From Actinomadura litoris (lineage in GTDB: Bacteria > Actinomycetota > Actinomycetes > Streptosporangiales > Streptosporangiaceae), in assembly GCF_009733595.1 (NCBI RefSeq), contig NZ_WOFH01000008.1:1-64000 (forward strand): a stretch of 64,000 nucleotides of DNA, given 5' to 3'. The number at the start of each line of letters is the position of its first letter. Positions within the stretch are counted from its first letter, which is position 1. Positions 61,599-64,000 of the stretch are shown here, one piece after another. The position numbers were made by a program, and so were the translations under genes. The notes below the pieces were generated by a model. It made no database searches, was not told the origin of the DNA, and worked only from the letters and a program-made list of their open reading frames with translations.

Positions 61599-62866
61599 GG
61601 CTGGTCCTCCCGGTGCGCGCCGATGACGAGGCTGACGTTGCTGCCGCCGAAGGCGAACGCGTTCACGAGAACCGCCGACACCGGCATCGCGCGGGCCTCG
61701 TGCGGCACGTAGTCCAGATCCAGCCGGCGGTCCGGGGTGTCCAGGTTGATCGTCGGCGGGACCCGCGACTCGCGGATCGCGCCGAGCGCCGCCAGGACGT
61801 TGAGCGCCGCGCCCGCCGACGTCAGGTGCCCCGCCATGGACTTGGGCGAGCTCACGACCACGCGCCGGACGTCGTCGCCGAACACCTTCTTCAGCGCGAC
61901 GGTCTCCGACAGGTCGTTGCCGTGCGTGCTCGTGCCGTGCGCCACGACGTAGTCGATGTCGCCGGTGCCGAGGCCGGAGTCGGCGATGGCGCTCTCCATC
62001 GCCTGGATCGCGCCCGAGCCGTCCGGCGGCGAGTCGGTGATGCGCCAGGCGTTCAGCGTGCTCCCGTACCCGAGCACCTCGCCCAGGATCCGGGCGCCGC
62101 GCTCCAGCGCCGCCCCGCGCTCCTCCAGGACGAAGCAGACGGCCCCCTCGCCGAGGACGAACCCGGCACGGTCCGCGTCGAATGGCCGCGACGCCGTCTC
62201 GGGGGTGTCGTTGCCGCGGTCCGTCAGCGCGCCGAGCAGGCTGAACCCGAGCAGGTCGAGCCAGCTGATGAGCGAGTCGTAGCCGCCCGCGACGACGACC
62301 GAGGCATCGCCCTCCTGGATGCCGCGGAACGCCTCGCCGATCGCGTGCCCCGACCCCGAGCAGGCGGTGCTCACACCGATGGCGGGCCCGGTCGCCGAAA
62401 GCAACCGTGTCATGGTCACCAGCGGCAGGTTCTGGTCGTGTTCGAGCGTGGTGCCGGGAGCCTGCCGGAGGAACGCGTCCGGTCGCCCGGTCGTCTCCCG
62501 CAGGGTCGCGATGTCGGCCAGGAACTGCGCGTCGGGGCGGCCGACGCTCGCGCCCATCGCGACGCCGCGCTCCCCGGCCGGGTGGTGGCCCCCGACCGCG
62601 CCGGCGTCGCGCCACGCCTCCAGCAGCGCCGCGACCCCGAACCGTCCCGCGCGCGTGAGCCGGTGGCGGTCGGCCCGCGCCGGGATGGCGGCTGCCGCGT
62701 CGAAGTCCTTCACCTGCCCCGCGATCCGCACGGGGAACCCCGTCGGGTCGAACACGGTCAGCGGGCCGACCCCGCTGCGCCCGGCCACGAGGCCCTCCCA
62801 GGTGGCCGCGGCGTCGTTGCCCAGTGGGGTCACGGCGCCCGCCCCGGTGATGACCACTCGTCTCAT
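61595..62866 (-). CDS. Beta-ketoacyl synthase (KSalpha) with complete active site
   Basis: 423 residues of the FabF/KSalpha family: VSTACSGSGHAIG (Cys), VAHGTSTHGND (His) and SPKSMAGHLTSAGA (Lys/His) are intact. The ATG at 62866 overlaps the second hot-dog gene's stop (ATGA). It is the likely partner of the Cys-less KS at 59827-61113, giving the operon a second KS-CLF pair besides the fused protein. Confidence 0.92.
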   Translation of the reverse strand: MRRVVITGAGAVTPLGNDAAATWEGLVAGRSGVGPLTVFDPTGFPVRIAGQVKDFDAAAAIPARADRHRLTRAGRFGVAALLEAWRDAGAVGGHHPAGERGVAMGASVGRPDAQFLADIATLRETTGRPDAFLRQAPGTTLEHDQNLPLVTMTRLLSATGPAIGVSTACSGSGHAIGEAFRGIQEGDASVVVAGGYDSLISWLDLLGFSLLGALTDRGNDTPETASRPFDADRAGFVLGEGAVCFVLEERGAALERGARILGEVLGYGSTLNAWRITDSPPDGSGAIQAMESAIADSGLGTGDIDYVVAHGTSTHGNDLSETVALKKVFGDDVRRVVVSSPKSMAGHLTSAGAALNVLAALGAIRESRVPPTINLDTPDRRLDLDYVPHEARAMPVSAVLVNAFAFGGSNVSLVIGAHREDQP

Positions 62867-63327
62867 CGCACCCGCCCTCCGTCCAGCAGCTGTCCCGCCA
62901 TCCGCCGGGTGTCGGCGGGGTCCTCCAGTTCCGCGCCGGCCCGGAGCGCGCACAGCACCCCGGCCGCCTCCAGCACGGGTTCGCCGTCCACCGCGACCAC
63001 GCCGCCCACCAGGGCCGCCTCGTCGCTCATCGACTCGACCACGGCGGTCATGTGCAGCACCTCGCCGAAGCGCACCGGCCGGTGCGCGACGGCCTCGCCG
63101 ACGGTCAGCAGCACGGCCCGCCTGCGGTGGCCGGTGCTGAGCATGACCAGCCAGGTGGCGGCCTGGCACAGCGCCTCCAGCGTCAGGCCGAAGGGCAGCA
63201 GGTCGCGGTCCGGACCGCGGTACAGGGCAGGCGCCCACCGCGCCTCCTGCCGGGAGGTCACCTTCCGGGCCGAGATCCGTTCCCCGGCGTCCCAGGACTC
63301 GATCCTGTCGATCAGGTGGAATCGCAT
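62863..63327 (-). CDS. Hot-dog-fold protein, probably non-catalytic dehydratase partner
   Basis: 154 residues with FabA/FabZ-like spacing: ARKVTSRQEARWAPALYRGPDRDLLPFGLTLEALCQAA corresponds to the region before and including the central helix, but the catalytic HFP motif is absent. Together with the intact hot-dog protein this resembles the two-subunit dehydratases known in highly reducing type II PKS systems, where one subunit is degenerate. That pairing is inference. Confidence 0.75.
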   Translation of the reverse strand: MRFHLIDRIESWDAGERISARKVTSRQEARWAPALYRGPDRDLLPFGLTLEALCQAATWLVMLSTGHRRRAVLLTVGEAVAHRPVRFGEVLHMTAVVESMSDEAALVGGVVAVDGEPVLEAAGVLCALRAGAELEDPADTRRMAGQLLDGGRVR

Positions 63328-63339
63328 TGCCCGCTCCGT

Positions 63340-64000
63340 TCAGGGACGGCCGACGCCGAGTTGCGCGGCGAAACCGCCGTCGGCGCGGACGAGTTCGCCG
63401 GTCATGTACGCCGCGTCGGGACCGGCCAGGAACACCGCCACCGCGGCGATCTGCTCCGCGGCGGCGAACGAGCGCAACGGCACCTGCTTCTTGATCCGTT
63501 TGCCGGTCTCGTCCTCCAGGAGGCTTCCGACGAGGTCCGTCGGGGTGAAGCCGGCGCAGACGGCGTTCACCCGGACGCCGAACCGGGCCAGCTCGACCGC
63601 CGTGGACCGGGTGAAGGCGTTGAGCGCCCCCTTGGAGGCCGAGTAGTTCGCCTGGCCGATCCAGCCGCGCTCGCCCATGACGGAGGAGATGTTGACGATC
63701 GCCCCGTCGCGCTGCGCCATGAGATGCCCCATCGCGGCGCTGGTGCAGTGGTAGGCGCCGCCGAAGTTGACCTTCATGACCTCCAGCCAGGCCCCGGGCG
63801 GCCGACCGTAGACCAGCCCGTCGTCGCTGATCCCCGCGTTGTTCACGAGGATGTGCAGGCCGCCGAGGCTCTCCGTCGCCGCGGCGACGAGGTCCGCCGC
63901 GGCGCCGGGGTCGGCGACGTCGGCGCGGAGCGCGACGGCGCGCCCGCCCAGCGCCTCGATCTCCTTCACGACCGCCAGGGCGTCCTCCTCCCGCGAGCGG
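63340..64000 (-). CDS. FabG-like ketoreductase (SDR), N terminus outside window
   Basis: About 220 residues visible; the glycine-rich NADPH motif lies beyond the right edge. Seen: ILVNNAGIS, the catalytic Ser in NISSVMGERG, YSASK (Tyr-Lys) and RVNAVCAGFTPTDLV, so the active site is complete. Gap to the next gene is 12 bases. It supplies the ketoreduction step of the polyketide cycle in this operon. Confidence 0.92.
   Translation of the reverse strand, partial: RSREEDALAVVKEIEALGGRAVALRADVADPGAAADLVAAATESLGGLHILVNNAGISDDGLVYGRPPGAWLEVMKVNFGGAYHCTSAAMGHLMAQRDGAIVNISSVMGERGWIGQANYSASKGALNAFTRSTAVELARFGVRVNAVCAGFTPTDLVGSLLEDETGKRIKKQVPLRSFAAAEQIAAVAVFLAGPDAAYMTGELVRADGGFAAQLGVGRP

Noticed and set aside
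1..64000. CRISPR arrays, tRNA or rRNA genes, insertion sequences
   Set aside because: I found no regularly spaced repeats, cloverleaf-like sequences, transposase frames or terminal inverted repeats that I could support.

Overview
The window is very GC-rich DNA with G/C-dominated third codon positions, many GTG/TTG starts and ATGA/GTGA stop-start overlaps. Together with IdeR-type iron boxes, a DUF574-type methyltransferase and several natural-product loci, this points to a filamentous actinomycete (Actinomadura/Streptosporangiales-like is my guess; no rRNA or marker gene is present to prove it).

Layout. (1) 1-16401: a non-ribosomal peptide locus. A large NRPS on the minus strand runs off the left edge (visible order C-A-T-C-A-T-C-A, with adenylation codes that read Ser, Ser, Asp). 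Two non-haem Fe(II)/2-oxoglutarate hydroxylases sit upstream of it on the same strand (SyrP-like, AsnO/VioC-like). A divergent operon encodes a P450, a thioesterase-like protein with a Cys nucleophile, a free-standing A-T didomain with an Asn-like code, and a second SyrP-like hydroxylase. The set reads as a hydroxylated peptide assembly line with four oxygenases. (2) 16535-26420: a small secreted protein, then a tightly overlapping minus-strand catabolic operon (two sugar-isomerase-like TIM barrels, a metal-less M24-fold hydrolase, a four-gene NMT1/SsuABC-like importer, and a fusion of an HMGL-like aldolase to an OHCU decarboxylase). A divergent FadR-type GntR regulator and a palindromic operator lie in front of it. 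(3) 26525-43607: mixed accessory genes. These include a DUF574 methyltransferase, two duplicated HAF-repeat secreted proteins with leaderless-type promoters, a broken GNAT gene, TauE/SafE, WYL, VOC, EamA and LysR genes, three tandem TPR/aspartic-protease-like paralogues with a decaying active site, a SIMPL protein, an MFS pump and a TetX-like FAD monooxygenase.

(4) 43788-51437: an iron-uptake block with two near-consensus iron boxes. The first precedes FecCD-FecCD-ATPase. The second precedes a siderophore-binding lipoprotein and a heterodimeric exporter-fold ABC pair whose nucleotide-binding domains are degenerate in complementary ways. (5) 51781-55386: a compact four-gene unit (protein of unknown family, [3Fe-4S]-type ferredoxin, haem-oxygenase-like diiron oxidase, MFS exporter) that looks like an uncharacterised mini biosynthetic cluster. 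(6) 55586-64000: a membrane protein and then a minus-strand operon resembling a highly reducing type II PKS: ketoreductase (cut by the right edge), two hot-dog proteins, an intact KS, a Cys-less KS, a fused KS-CLF protein, and a KAS III-like protein lacking the usual His and Asn.

The most promising undescribed material is the diiron-oxidase mini-cluster, the KS-CLF-fusion PKS operon, the aldolase-OHCU decarboxylase fusion operon, and the protease-like triplet.
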